Positions 23,871 to 34,175 of a DNA stretch of 64,000 bases are shown one piece after another (positions within the stretch are counted from its first letter, which is position 1; every line of letters starts with the position of its first letter). The stretch is from Dipteris shenzhenensis (Eukaryota; Polypodiophyta; Polypodiopsida; Gleicheniales): assembly GCA_047967505.1 (NCBI GenBank), contig CM106538.1. One strand, written 5' to 3'. The notes beneath the pieces are model-generated. The model was not told the origin of the DNA, made no database searches, and saw only the letters and a list, made by a program, of their open reading frames with translations. Both the position numbers and the translations under genes were made by a program.

Positions 23871-26230
23871 ACCCCACTTGGTCCTCTGTTCTATACTATA
23901 CCGTTCTCTGTTCTCTCTTCTATAATATACTGTACACACATGCATAATGTCAAAGTGATAAGAGTTTTATCATGGTTGTAAAAGGATTGCAATTGGTTAG
24001 ATTGACGATGTAATGCACACAAATCTTGATCATTTGGGCCATGAGAGTTGTTTGTAATCATACCACCCAAGACTTTAGACCATTGAATATTCTACCACCT
24101 CATCACTTTTCCTTTTGGTCAAAATGCCATATAGCAAGTGCTTTCTTACATTTTTACATTTTCTTGTGTAATTTCTTAAGCCTACATTTTCCAATCTTAA
24201 AACCTAGGGACCCTTCCATAACTCTACACATACAAATTATACAAAGTTGCTATTGTATCATGTATGCCAATGGCATGTAAGTCTACTATTAAATAAATTA
24301 CCCCTTCATGCACAAACATGCTCTATTACATGTTTATTAGTGACCCTTCCAAGTATTTTGTTATGGCCTCCCAGTTTGGATAGTTTGAACATTCCAAAGT
24401 TAAGAATGACCTGATTTTATGCACTCAATTCCTTCTTGTATAATGATGTGCTAATTTATTAAACAAAATTTGTAACACTACACAACTTATTTTTGAATAT
24501 GGCATACAATAACACATATTCAAAAATAAGTTGTGTAGTGTTACTAATTTTGTGTTATTGCATGCCATATTAAATACCTTGTGAAAAGGCTTAAATTAGT
24601 GCTCAACTATTGTATTACTTCATTTGACATGAGATATTTTGTATGTAAATATGTTTAAACATTCTTAATGGAATGAATTATGACTCTGTTATGATCAAAA
24701 ACATTAGTCTATGAATTTATACCAATTTCTCTTATTCAAAAATTTAGAAGGTTGTAATATGTTAATACTCTTTTGGATTTAGACACTATGCTACGTTCAC
24801 CATGGAGGTTTAAAACCCAAAATTTTAGGCATAGAATGGGCCACAATGGAGAAATTTGGTACATCATATCTAGAAAACCAATTCCACTATAGTCATTGGG
24901 GTGGAATTGGGTTGACACCTTCCCACCACTATCAATTCACCATCTAATGAATAGGGGTTATAATGAGTTCAATATGACTTGTGGTCATGTGTTTTAATAA
25001 AATAAAATAAAATTGAATAAGGAATAGAAATACATGACAATAATAATATATACATTCGAGTGCTTGGCATGGTCATAGATAAATCTAAGTGCTTGGCAAG
25101 GCTAACATGTCTAAGTAAAGCCAAAAGTAGAGAATGTAGGAGAAAAATGCTTTCTAGAGAATGGATAAAAAGATGGAGTATGAGGAATAGTGCATCATCT
25201 CTTGCCCTTATACTGAGAATCTTGGGTGAGGTCAATGGACATAGTGGGTGGGATGGTCTAGAGCATATATATGCCTTTGGTTTAAGCTCCAATGTCTCAA
25301 TGATGAGTCAAAGTCTTAGTTATTTTCTTTGTACTCCATGTATCCAGCTTGTGAGTTACAACCTTCTTCACATAGCTCTTGGTATTGGCTTTCATACAAT
25401 AATAGTACTGGCTTGGGTTTTAATGATAGACTCCAAGGTAGTACACTTTGCTAACATTTAATTTATGATTCACTCATCAAATCAAGAAACCTACTGAGGT
25501 CTTTTTTAGGGTGAATTGCCTTAGTCATTAACTAGATTAAGCTATATCTGACACCAAGGCAGTTTATGTAATGATCAAAAGGATCACCTGTTCTTCTATA
25601 TTCTTGGTCCTAGATCCACCTATCCCTATTGCTTGGACTTGAGGTAATGTCCCTTGGTGGAATTGAAAGTGCAATTTATTGAGTGATGGCGGAGAATCAA
25701 CCAATGTTCCTCTAAGTGACTATCGAGAATTACCCAATGCTCCTAGTGATTGCAACCAAGAAGGTGGGTACCATGTAAGATGATACCAACATGGGAGGGG
25801 TAGGCATGTTCTTGTTTGGGTAGTCGTGAATAATTAACTAATGCTCCTAGTGCATTGCTTATGGAATTGAAGACAAACAAGGATTCTTTGGAATTGGTAG
25901 GATATTCAGCTCTTTTGCTCTTTTTCCCTTCTTCATGACTTGAGGCTCAGTTGCTTGGTTTGCTCTTCGGGGCCTCAAGTCTTTTTTGAGAGACATGACT
26001 TCTTGGGCCCTAGCAATTAGACGACGAGTTGTGTTCTATGGATGATGTTCTAGTCTTACCCTTCAAGACTGTTCATGCCTCGATGGACTCTTCTTGGGAG
26101 ATATTGGTGAGCATTTCATTGTGGCATATCTAGAGAGCCAGATGAACAGAGGCTTTGCATGACTGCTAGGAGGGCTATTTTCCTCAGGGAATGAAGGGGT
26201 TCCCTCTTCTTCTCAAAGACTTCCACAGGG
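23871..26230. other. No recognisable gene apart from the inverted repeat at 24472
   Basis: The longest open frame (25060-25461, plus, 133 codons) has no recognisable domain. The sequence is A+T-rich and probably repeat-derived. Confidence 0.35.
24472..24544. repeat. Perfect 30-bp inverted repeat with 13-base loop
   Basis: Left arm 24472-24501 (gtaacactacacaacttatt ...) and right arm 24515-24544 are exact reverse complements over 30 bases. The loop plus edge (ggcatacaataacac, 24501-24515) is also complementary to gtgttattgcatgcc at 24552-24566 with one mismatch, giving a competing fold. Confidence 0.97.
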
Positions 26231-26236
26231 TTGAGG

Positions 26237-26378
26237 TGGCATTTTCAGCCTCAACCTTGGTTATTTTATACCTTGTTTTGAGGAGTTTTTCCTCATGTAT
26301 TGCATGATGTATTTCTGCCTTGAGCTTGCTCTTGTGGCATTAATGGAAGTCTATTTTTGCCCCCCCCCAAAAAAAAAC
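26237..26378 (+). mobile_element. LINE 3' end with A tail
   Basis: Ends in cccccccccaaaaaaaaa. The preceding 130 bases (ggcattttcagcctcaacc ... atgatgtatttctgccttg) match the reverse complement of 27118-27262, so two copies of one LINE 3' region lie here in opposite orientation. Plant LINE 3' regions often carry such 'tgggcttttg ... tatttttctatctaaaa' text. The 5' boundary is unclear. Confidence 0.6.
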
Positions 26379-26384
26379 AACTCA

Positions 26385-26990
26385 TCACATTACTGGAAAA
26401 CGCTTCTCATTCTAGAAACTATACATTTCATGTCGACAACAACATCTAGCAGTGTATCACAGAATAAAAATAAAAAATGGACTTGTAATGGTGGCTTCGT
26501 TGAGCCCTTTGTAATCCACAGAGATCTACAATTTTCCATTTTTATTTGGTACTATTACGATGGGGGTAGATGAAGCCAAGCTTCAACAGTGGGTAGATGA
26601 AGCCTACCTTCAACAATTTATCAATCTCTTGCTTAAGTTATTTAGGCAAATTTGTATTCATTCTATACTATTGTTGGACTATAGGAACAACATCCTTCTT
26701 CAAATTGATCTGGTGTACACAAACAATTGAGTCAAGATCCTTCATATATCTATATATTTCCATGCAAAAATGTCATTGAACCCCTTTAACAATGCTATCA
26801 GTCATTCCAAAACTGTCCTTTCAATTGCATATTGATTTTTATAGCTATGGGATTTTCCTCTGAAGATCATATTCCTTGACATGGGACATCTTCTGTATAT
26901 GTTCTTCATACGTTGCTTTAGCTTTCTTTATCTTCATATTCATTCCACTGGATGTGGTGAAGGGCTTCCTAGGTATCAGATCTCAATTCT
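26385..26990 (-). pseudogene. Ty3/gypsy reverse transcriptase, N-terminal part
   Basis: Read on the minus strand from 26830 downwards: FNDIFAWKYIDM, then QINLKKDVVPIVQQ, then EIDKLLKVGFIYP, then PIVIVPNKNGKL and VDYKGLNEAT, then the GHEMYSF block. This is the standard gypsy RT entry: D-x-FAW, the H/N-L substrate block, the FIYP/FI-E block and the K-DG-R-CVDYR-LN block. Stops and at least two frameshifts interrupt it. The F-V/YADD catalytic box is missing because the sequence ends at the LINE A tail at 26378. Upstream, 26830-26990 reads GMNMKIKKAKATYEEHIQK and may belong to the same pol. Confidence 0.8.
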
Positions 26991-27117
26991 GACTCCAGTA
27001 TCTATTTACTTGTTTTCACTTAATATGTTTATTCAGAAATGACTCGATCCACTACCGAAACAACAAATACCTGAATGGGACTCCATTCCACCAAAAAAAT
27101 TTGCTGAACCATTTTAT

Positions 27118-27262
27118 TTTAATTTTTTAGATAGAAAAATGCTTCTATTAAGTATGAACAAAACCCATGAGAGCAAAAGCCCAAGGCAGAAATACATTAT
27201 GTGGTGCACACTCCTCAGAAGGAGGTAGAAAACAACCAATGTTGAGGTTGAAAATGCCATCT
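27118..27262 (-). mobile_element. LINE 3' end, inverted relative to 26237-26378
   Basis: The reverse complement reads ggcattttcaacctcaac ... atgtatttctgccttgggc and ends tctaaaaaattaaaataaaa. It matches the plus-strand copy at 26237. The two inverted tails bracket the gypsy RT fragment. Confidence 0.6.
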
Positions 27263-27309
27263 TGAAGCTTTTTGCTCTGGCCATTGAAGAGTGGGTATCA
27301 TCATAGTGA

Positions 27310-27700
27310 GCTATTGCTCCTCCCCACTTTCTCACTATCCTCCCTCAACCACCTCCCCCTCCCCTCTCCCTCCCTTGCCTTACCTTCCTCTAGTGGGTTG
27401 CTCCTGTCCCCCGGTAGACCTTCCTGCCCCCTCCATGGGACGTCCTACCCCCCCTCCTATGGACTCTCCTTCCTCCCCTGGCGGCAACATCCTACCCCCC
27501 ACGACACTCCTCCCCCCTCCCCCCCTGGCGGGGTCTCCTCCCTCCTCCAGCTATAGTTGTCCCCCCCTGGATCTCCTCCGCCCCATGGGCTCTACCTCTC
27601 CTCCGTGTTATCTGCCTCCCCCTTCTACCCTTCCTCCCCTCCTCCTCCCTTCCCTTCCCCATCCCTCCCCCCTCCCCTCCTCTTCCTCCAGGCTCCTCCA
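27310..27700. repeat. C-rich low-complexity tract
   Basis: cctccccc-type sequence on the plus strand. It generates Pro/Ser-rich open frames, the longest 27291-27833 (180 codons). Because a LINE ORF1 follows in the same orientation, this may be the 5' leader or Pro-rich N-terminus of that LINE, but composition alone explains the open frame. Confidence 0.7.
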
Positions 27701-28059
27701 AAAAGGGAAATATTTGTTCATGCACCAAGGATTTGTTGGATGGAGCTTCTTAATGTTTGACTTGGCCCTTCCATTCTTGATTGACGAATGGACTCCCATT
27801 CAGCCAATCCTCGACTGCTTCCATAGGTTGTGAGAATTGTCACTTTTTCAAAAGATGTGAGCTATAGCATAGTAGCTCAAGAAAGACATAGAGCTTGATA
27901 TCTCTACCACACTCTTTGCACACATCTATGGATCTCATCCCTCTAGGCTACAGGCCAAAGATTGTGGATGCTTGTAGCTTTACCTACCAGCCTCATCCCT
28001 CGACTTTAAGATGTTCACTTCTTGTGAAGTGATTTTTCTAGGTAGTCTTTGATATTCCA

Positions 28060-28485
28060 GAGGTTATGACAACCTTGCAAAAAGTCGTCTCTTTGTAGTT
28101 GGGCTACATGAGGATTTTTTTGGCTCCCTTCACATTGGTCTTTGACCCACTAGAAGAGGATAGGCTTGGAACCTCCCTCTTTATCAAATTACCTAGACTT
28201 CCTCGGGTTTATCATCACCTTCTTGGCCTCATTGGAGAGATGTTCGGGATTGTCACTGAGATCCCAGCCATTGCTGGTGGATTGCCTTCAACTGTAGCAA
28301 AGGCAATCAAACCAAACGGGGTACCTAGAGTTAGGGTCACCATTGACGATCCAAACATATCTAACGACCATATCATGCTTCAATGTTCAGATGGATAGGA
28401 TCAGTGCAGGATCTGTAGGACCTTTGGGCACTTCGCTAGGGATTGTCTGAGAAAGAAGTCTGGCTGTCACAGAAGATTTGAGTTG
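28060..28485 (+). pseudogene. L1-type LINE ORF1 with CCHC zinc knuckle (truncated)
   Basis: Nucleic-acid-binding gag-like protein of a plant L1 element. From about 28117: APFTLVFDPLEEDRLGTSLF, IKLPRLPRVYHHLLGLIGEM, PRVRVTIDD and then, after a TAG at 28396, the knuckle C-RI-C-RTFG-H-FARD-C at 28405-28446 (C-x2-C-x4-H-x4-C intact). The order W/F-DP-E ... LP-LP-Y ... IG ... PR-RV-ID ... CCHC is that of DUF4283-type LINE ORF1. It is cut at about 28485 where the minus-strand copia begins. The in-frame stop just before the knuckle and other frame damage make it dead. Confidence 0.8.
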
Positions 28486-28489
28486 CGTC

Positions 28490-28790
28490 ACCATCTTGAG
28501 CATGATGCAAGTCATATAGAAGCTTCCTCAACCACATACATTCCATAGTGGGGCTGAATTCACAGCTTTCTACTCTGGTTCACTGCTGAAGAGAGACACT
28601 CAGTCTTGCTTCTTACTGATCCATGAGATACATGCTAAGCCCAATGAGAAGCAATAGCCAGAAATGGACCTGTGATCATCTATGTCCCTTGACCCAATCC
28701 GAGTCTGTAAAGCCACTAAGAGAAATGTCACCATCTGGAGCATAATGCAGCCCATAGGTAAGTGTACCATGTACATAACGGAGTACCCTC
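28490..28790 (-). pseudogene. Copia B RNase H
   Basis: Minus strand: RRVLRYVHGTLTYGLHY, then GFTDSDWVKGH, SISGYCFSLG, ISWISKKQD, a damaged SS-EAEY-A block, and MECMWLRKLLYDLHHA followed by FCDSQ. These are the copia RNase H landmarks in order, including the Asp-bearing FTDSDW and the CD box. Several frameshifts separate them. The last part overlaps the junction with LINE ORF1 near 28485. Confidence 0.8.
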
Positions 28791-30140
28791 TTCGTTGTAT
28801 TCCATGGGATAATGCATGAATTGAGATAGTAGCCTTGTGGCATGGGCAATGTTAGGCTGTGTAGAGGATAAGTAAATCAAACTACCAACCAACTGCCTGT
28901 ACAAAGTACCATCAAACTTTTTAGCCTCATCATGCTTACTTAGCTTGAATCCTTTTTCCAATGGAGTGATCACATGCTTACTATTCTCCATCTTAATTTC
29001 TGCAACAACCCGTTAGCATATTTGGTCTGTGACATAGAAATCCCCCCTTGGATTTGCCAAAATTCAATGCCAAGATAGTAGTATAAGAGGTCCAAATCTA
29101 TCCCTGGGGCACCAACTCAATTTTTATTATGTTACTACCCTCATCCAAAACCCATGGTGTGGGGGGACAAGGTCCTCATAGAATATGCATGGATTTCCTT
29201 GAATTTTCAAATATGCAATAGAAAAATATGAAAATCGCATGTCCCCCCTCCCACAAAATATAAGGTATATACCTTCAAAAATATTCAAGCTTTGAATATT
29301 TGTACATGTTTTTCATAATATGTGAGGCCCAAGGGGGATAAGGGGGGGGTAAAACAAAAAATACATTAAAATATGAAAACCCATCTTCTTTCAAATGAGT
29401 GTAACTTTTTCATGTGTTACCTGAATTTCAAGATGTAAAGACATATATGAAGCTCTTTTAGTGTAGAACACAACCATGCTAATTTGACTAATTTCTAATC
29501 ATGGCATATTGTTAAATTCATCTCATACTCAAGATTTTGATAGGTATCCTTACTAAAGGGAGTTGGCACCCCAGGGACCTGTCATGTCAAATGTCTGACA
29601 AAGAACAAACTACACTACTGCAATTTGCTGAGAATTATTGCTAGTGAGTATGATGTCATCAACATAAATAACCTGCAAGAACAGATCTGATTTCTATTAT
29701 AGAACATATAAATTTGGCTTTCTGTGAGTGTTCACAAAGCTTTGGGACAGCAAGTACTGATGTATCATATGATACCATGCACGAGGCACTTGCTTCAACC
29801 CATACAAGGTTTTCCTAAGCTTGCATAACTTGTGCTCTTTTCCTTGAACAACAAAACCCTAGGGTTGATGCACATAGAACTCTCCTTGAGGAAGGCGGTC
29901 TTGACATCCATCTGGTACACTGACCATCCATAAAAACGTAGCAAGAGAGATGACAGAGCGAATGGTGGTCATCTTGGCCACTGGAGCAAAAGTCTCCTCA
30001 TAATCTATCCCCTCTTCTTGTGCATACCCCTTTGCAACCAACCAGGATTTGTACTTCTCAACTCTACCATCAGTGTGGTACTTGATTTTGTAGATCCATT
30101 TTCTACCAACCACATTCTTGCCAATGGGCGCATCAACCAA
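28728..30140 (-). pseudogene. Copia B reverse transcriptase, split by an insertion
   Basis: Starts at 30140 with GKNVVGRKWIYKIKYHTDG, LVAKGYAQEEGIDYEETFAP and VAKMTTIRSV. The catalytic box YVDDIILTSNN lies near 29645-29680 and is intact. An unrelated 477-bp insertion (29101-29577) follows FDMTG. RT then resumes with DLLYYYLGIEFWQIQGG, ISMSQTKYANGLLQKL, a one-base shift, then MENSKHVITPLEKGFKLSKH and GTLYRQLVGSLIYLSSTQPN. Apart from the insertion the block order is complete, so the element was whole before decay. Confidence 0.9.
29101..29577. mobile_element. MITE-like DNA element with terminal inverted repeats, nested in copia B RT
   Basis: Left end ccctggggcaccaactc (29102-29118) and right end gagttggcaccccaggg (29560-29576) are inverted repeats matching at 15 of 17 positions, extendable by one T/A pair. 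The interior is A+T-rich and non-coding. RT motifs resume on both sides, proving insertion into a pre-existing copia. I cannot see a clear target-site duplication (flanks atcta and cctgt), so the superfamily is undetermined. Confidence 0.8.
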
Positions 30141-30560
30141 CTCCCATGTAGCATTCTTTTAAATGGATCTAATCTCAGCTTCCATGGCTTTCTACCATGC
30201 TAGATTGCCCTAAGCATCCTCAAAGTATTAAGGCTTAGTTTTAGCTTCCATCACTTAGGTCATGATAGCAAAATTCACCTGCTTCTTAGCATTATGACTG
30301 CTAGCCCTTGTTCTCCCTAATATGGGTTGATCTTTACTATAAGTGTTAACCTAGCCTATCTAGGAGCTAAATTCTTAGCTATTTCACTGGGAATAGAGTC
30401 TAGAAGTGCATCTAGAGTAACGTCCTTTGCATGGCACTAATAATGCTTCCAAACATTGGGCTGTCCCTCCCCATGAGGTGGTTGCAAATCTGAAACATTC
30501 GAGGGAAAAGAACCCTCAACATGTGGCAACTCTACTGAAGTCTGAGAGGTAGAGGAAACA

Positions 30561-30870
30561 TCAACTGGAGACCCAAATCAGCATCATCCTCAAACTAAAT
30601 GATGTCCAAAGGTGTATCATCATATGGAGGCAACTCCTCTCACTGATGGGCTGCATACTATCATGCTCTGCAAACAAAACATCCCTCCCTATGATTACTT
30701 TCCTTGTGGTTGGATCATAAAGGCTAAAGCCTCGAATTTTAGAGCTATACCCCACAAAGATTATTTAATGCTTTTATCATCAAGCTTGGATCAATTTTCA
30801 GCCGGTACCAAAATACTTCACATGCTTTTGAAGGGTACTTGCAAGAGCATGGGATAAAGCATCACAAAAC
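30561..30870 (-). pseudogene. Copia B integrase C-terminus
   Basis: Minus strand: VPAEN, stop, SKLDDKSIK, then in a shifted frame GYSSKIRGFSLYDPTTRKVI and IGRDVLFAEHDS. It matches the copia phrase KLD-KS-KCIFVGYS--SKGYRLYDP-T-K-IISRDV-FDE. Confidence 0.85.
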
Positions 30871-30884
30871 AATGCCATACATGC

Positions 30885-31108
30885 CTCAATTTCCAATTGC
30901 AGAGGAAGAATAGGACTCTCATGGAGATGGCACGGTGTATGCTGAAATTTAAGAGAATGTCAAAAGCATTTTGGGGTGAAGCAATTGTTACAGCCACATA
31001 TATTCAAAATCGCTTCCCTACACAAGCGTTGGTTGATAGGATGCCTTTTGAGGCATTTTGTGGGTAAAAGCCCAAGGTGAATCATTTCAGAGCCTTTGGG
31101 TATGTTGC
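30885..31108 (+). pseudogene. Inverted segment of copia B integrase
   Basis: Plus strand, opposite to the rest of copia B: RKNRTLMEMARCMLKF, AFWGEAIVTATYIQNRFPTQ, MPFEAFCG, stop, KPKVNHFRAFGYVAYAL. This is exactly the piece missing between the minus-strand core (ending DNGGECICN) and the minus-strand C-terminus (starting VPAEN). The segment was therefore inverted in place rather than inserted from elsewhere. Confidence 0.85.
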
Positions 31109-31262
31109 ATATGCACTCTCCCCCATTGTCAAAATTAAGTGTTCCAATTCTAGAATTGGTTTGGTTCTCAGCCAATTCTTTGAACTCCTTAAACCAATTG
31201 AACACTTTAGATTTTCTTTTCATGAGAAAGAGACAAGTGAACTTAGAATAATTGCAGTTTTT
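31108..31262 (-). pseudogene. Copia B integrase core fragment
   Basis: Minus strand: FTCLFLMKRKSKVFNWFKEF, KELAENQTNSRIG, NFDNGGECICN. It corresponds to the core stretch just before and including the second catalytic Asp (SDNGGEY). The first Asp and the GAG-pre-integrase part are absent, cut off at 31262. Confidence 0.85.
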
Positions 31263-32200
31263 TCTTTTGGGAGTACTTGTTTGCAATGATGGGGAGGCCG
31301 AAGGCAGCATGCACCATGACCACATTGAGGTAGTAGAAGTGGGGGGTGCCTATTGCATCGCAAAAAATGTCAACGTTGGTGTTCGAGTTGTAGGCATGGA
31401 GGAATTCCCTGAGAAACTTCATGTCAAGGTGACAAGGCAGGCGATATGCAACAACGGGGACCCAAGGCTTGTCAGAGCTAGGGAGGCTTGTACCTTTGGC
31501 TCCTTTAGGGATTGGTATGCGATCGCATTATGATAGTGGAGGGTGTAATCATGCCCCTCATAGGCATATCTAGAGTGGATTATGCAACCATTAAGTTGTT
31601 GTAGCCAAGCTTCTCTGAGCAACGAGTGTGTGAGGGACCTCATGATCTTGTACTCGCCCTAGGTTAGAGCTGGGGTACACTTCCTAGATGTCTTTGATGG
31701 GGTGGTCATCACTGCACTATTGATGGTTCATGGAAGGCTTATTATGTTGAGATTTCATCCTCTATTTGTAGTTTCTCTACTAGGACATCTGAGGGCATTT
31801 GGATTGTTACTGAGGGTGTGCTTTGGGATTCAGAGGAGCTGGTGGGTAGTGGATTTTGGGTGTGGAGGTCAAGTCATCTTGAATTCTAAGAACTTGTTAT
31901 CGGGATCCATGGAGAAAAAGGAGGTCAATTGCATGAGAAGAGAGTCGGTGGAGGAGGATAAGGCTTGGGACATTCAAGGGTGGCTGGAATGTAGGCTAGA
32001 AGGGGACAGAGGGCTAAGGAAGATCTAGGAGAATTTTCACGAAGCTTTGGTGTTTTTGTTAAGGCAATGACCTAGGGGGATAGGGTGGCCTTTTATAGTT
32101 TTGGTATCCCTATGGATGTGAGGATGGCATAAGGCGACAGGTCATGGGGGATAGGAGATATGGTGATGAGTCAACGGGATAGAAGCTATGGCAATTGGTT
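31263..32200. other. Unrecognised, higher-complexity segment
   Basis: Minus-strand open stretches at 31690-31419 (including EYKIMRSLTHSLLREAWLQQ) and 31420-31290 (FLREFLHAYNSNTNVDIFCD in another frame) look like ancient coding sequence rather than repeats, but I cannot assign a family. A plus-strand frame at 31702-32028 has no motif. Possibly retrotransposon gag. Confidence 0.25.
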
Positions 32201-32204
32201 GATG

Positions 32205-32425
32205 GGTTAGTGAAAAGGCGACGTCCATGGGGATAACAGAATGGTGACAGACATGGGGATAGCAGAAAGGTGATGGCTGTGGGGATGGCAGAAAGGCGAC
32301 GGCTATGGGGTTAGCATAGAAAGGCAACAGCCCTTGGGGTAGCAGAAAGGAAGTGACCATGGGGATAGTAGAAAGGCAACGGTCGTGGGGATAGCAGAAA
32401 GGCAACAACAGTGGGGATAGCAATT
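32205..32425. repeat. Minisatellite, about 29-bp unit, 7 to 9 copies
   Basis: Unit approximates 'agaaaggcgacggccatggggatagc'. Copies differ at several positions. The minus-strand open frame across it repeats FCYPH and is repeat-generated. Confidence 0.85.
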
Positions 32426-32429
32426 GTCA

Positions 32430-32570
32430 AAATTTGTGAGAGAGAGGGGTGAAGAGGGAGAGCCAGGGGAAAAAAGGTAAAGAGGGAAAGAAGGAAAAAA
32501 TGAAAAAAAGGAAAAAGAGGGGGTTGTTGATGTCGAGGGTGTTGCACGAAGGGAAAAAAAGGGGTGAATG
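32430..32570. repeat. Purine-rich low-complexity tract
   Basis: G/A-only runs such as gaaaaaaggaaaaagaggggg. Confidence 0.85.
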
Positions 32571-33380
32571 GACTAGGTGATGCATAGAATAGTGAGGTCA
32601 ATGTGCAAGGATGCAATACATGAAGCAAATGCACAAGAAATGTACTGGCTGTATTCACCTAATGTTGATCGTGGACATAAGTGTGTGCATTAGAATACCA
32701 AGGACTTGTGAGCTGCTGACTAGTGTGCATGTGGGTGATATGCCTACTAGACAGTCTCACCTAAACTTTGACTTGATGATGATTATGTCGAATGCAATGG
32801 AGATGAATGTTGAATAGCAGCATACTGCATCATCTACCAAGTAGAGCATGTGTTGAGTTTGTGCATCATCTTGGTTGTCAAGTGTGTGCTCGCGCGTTGT
32901 CCACTTTGATGAACCCCCCTTAGCATAAGGCCCACGGGTTCTTATGGTGCCATGACCTTTGATTCGATAGGCAGGGTCGGTCCAACCGACACTGCGAGTG
33001 CTGTCCTAGCGATGTGACTTCTGATGGCATGCGTACAGGGCAAAAGGAAGGTTCTTGTATAACTACAATGCCTTTAGGGGTCGGTTCTTGTGTTGCTTCC
33101 TTGGGGGCCTTGGCCTTCTCCTTGAGTTGTACTATATGTGGAATCATGACACTCCCTGGGCTCACATAATTGTTCATTGTGCTGGGCTCGAGGGTAGGTT
33201 ATTGTGCAACTGCACACAGGTTCTTATTTTACTACTTTCTAAACCTCAGCGAGTTGGGACCGCGCATTCAGTGTCGTCAAAAGTTTTTGGACCCAAGCAG
33301 CTCATGCACCGTGGTAGTAGCCCTAGGCTCCCAAGAGCTTTCTGCAACCCAACACTTGTGAGCTCGTTGTGTGTGGAGTG
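32571..33380. other. No firm gene; possible gypsy gag remnant
   Basis: Minus-strand frame 33177-32920 contains the charged stretch LKEKAKAPKEATQEPTPKG. It could be a linker of a gypsy gag-pol because a degraded knuckle lies just upstream. No catalytic motif is seen. Confidence 0.2.
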
Positions 33381-33384
33381 GTGA

Positions 33385-33435
33385 AATTCGCCCTTGCAGT
33401 TGAGGCAATTGGTGGCATCAAGCTCTTCTCTTGGA
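33385..33435 (-). pseudogene. Degraded CCHC-like knuckle (gypsy gag?)
   Basis: The minus strand reads NCLNCKGEFHHSTHN, which fits C-x2-C-x4-H-x4-C except that the last Cys is Asn. The position downstream of the pol end of the gypsy at 34176-35106 means it would belong to a different copy. Weak. Confidence 0.25.
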
Positions 33436-33814
33436 TGGGATTGCTCGTGTTGGTTCAGGCCCATAGAAGGGATCGGGGACCCTTCCCCTACTTCGGTCTT
33501 CCACATCCATTGACTTCTATTGAAGTGGCATTATGCACAGAGATGATTTTGTGTACATGTTGTTCGCAACACTTCTAGGTGGGGCATCTAGCATTGGGCA
33601 TGCAAGATAGGGGTGGAAGAGTAGCTTGTGGCATGGCCTTGCTATCACTAAGTTTAAAACTTCGTGCTGTCTTTTCCTAGAATCCCTTCTGAGGGTCGGA
33701 TCCAGGGGCACTGGATGTAGCTGGGGCCTCGGAATTGCCTTCGTTTAAAATTTCTTTGTTTCTTGCGGGTGGTCATACAGGGGGGGAATGAACTTCACAA
33801 AGTGGAATTATTGC

Positions 33815-33830
33815 AGCTCTCCCCCTATTT
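33815..33830 (-). other. Candidate gypsy polypurine tract and LTR start
   Basis: The reverse complement reads aaatagggggagagc followed by TGCAATAATT, about 350 bases downstream of the integrase end. That is the expected place for a polypurine tract and 3' LTR. No LTR partner was found, so this is positional only. Confidence 0.25.
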
Positions 33831-34175
33831 GTAAGAGTTGTTGTTCTAGCCCTCCAGTTGATTTGGTAGTTTAGGACATAGCACCAGCTCCTTCCCAATA
33901 TCATCTACTCTCATCCAATCGCCTCTATAGGGAGAACATAAAAATGAATCTCTACTTCTTGACAAACAACCATTAGTTTCAAGTCCACGTACCCCAATGT
34001 ACTTAAGAGATGACCGTTGATCCCACAAACTGAAGCCATAGTAAGGATTAGAAGTACCTACATCACTTCCCATATGTCACGGGAGATGAAGTTATGGATC
34101 ATCTCGGATCCATGAGCGCCTAGATGCGTAAGCTCTTGCCTTGCAATTGGACATTCACCCTAGCTGGATTTATTG

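Larger units (their letters stand above)
28487..31262 (-). mobile_element. Ty1/copia element B, integrase to RNase H remnant
   Basis: Minus-strand copia pol lacking gag, protease and LTRs. Reading from 31262 down: integrase core, an inverted integrase segment, integrase C-terminus, RT first half, a 477-bp insertion, RT second half and RNase H. Parts are listed separately. Both ends are abrupt: 31262 meets unrelated sequence and 28487 meets the plus-strand LINE ORF1. Confidence 0.85.

Noticed and set aside
27291-27833. 180-codon Pro-rich open frame
   Set aside because: Driven by a C-rich tract. Kept only as a possible LINE leader, not as a gene.
32205-32425. Open frame repeating FCYPH on the minus strand
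   Set aside because: A product of the 29-bp minisatellite with no codon-level conservation pattern.
33815-34175. A defined gypsy 3' LTR downstream of the integrase end
   Set aside because: Only a polypurine-like run and a TG are visible and no matching second LTR was found, so the LTR itself is not annotated.
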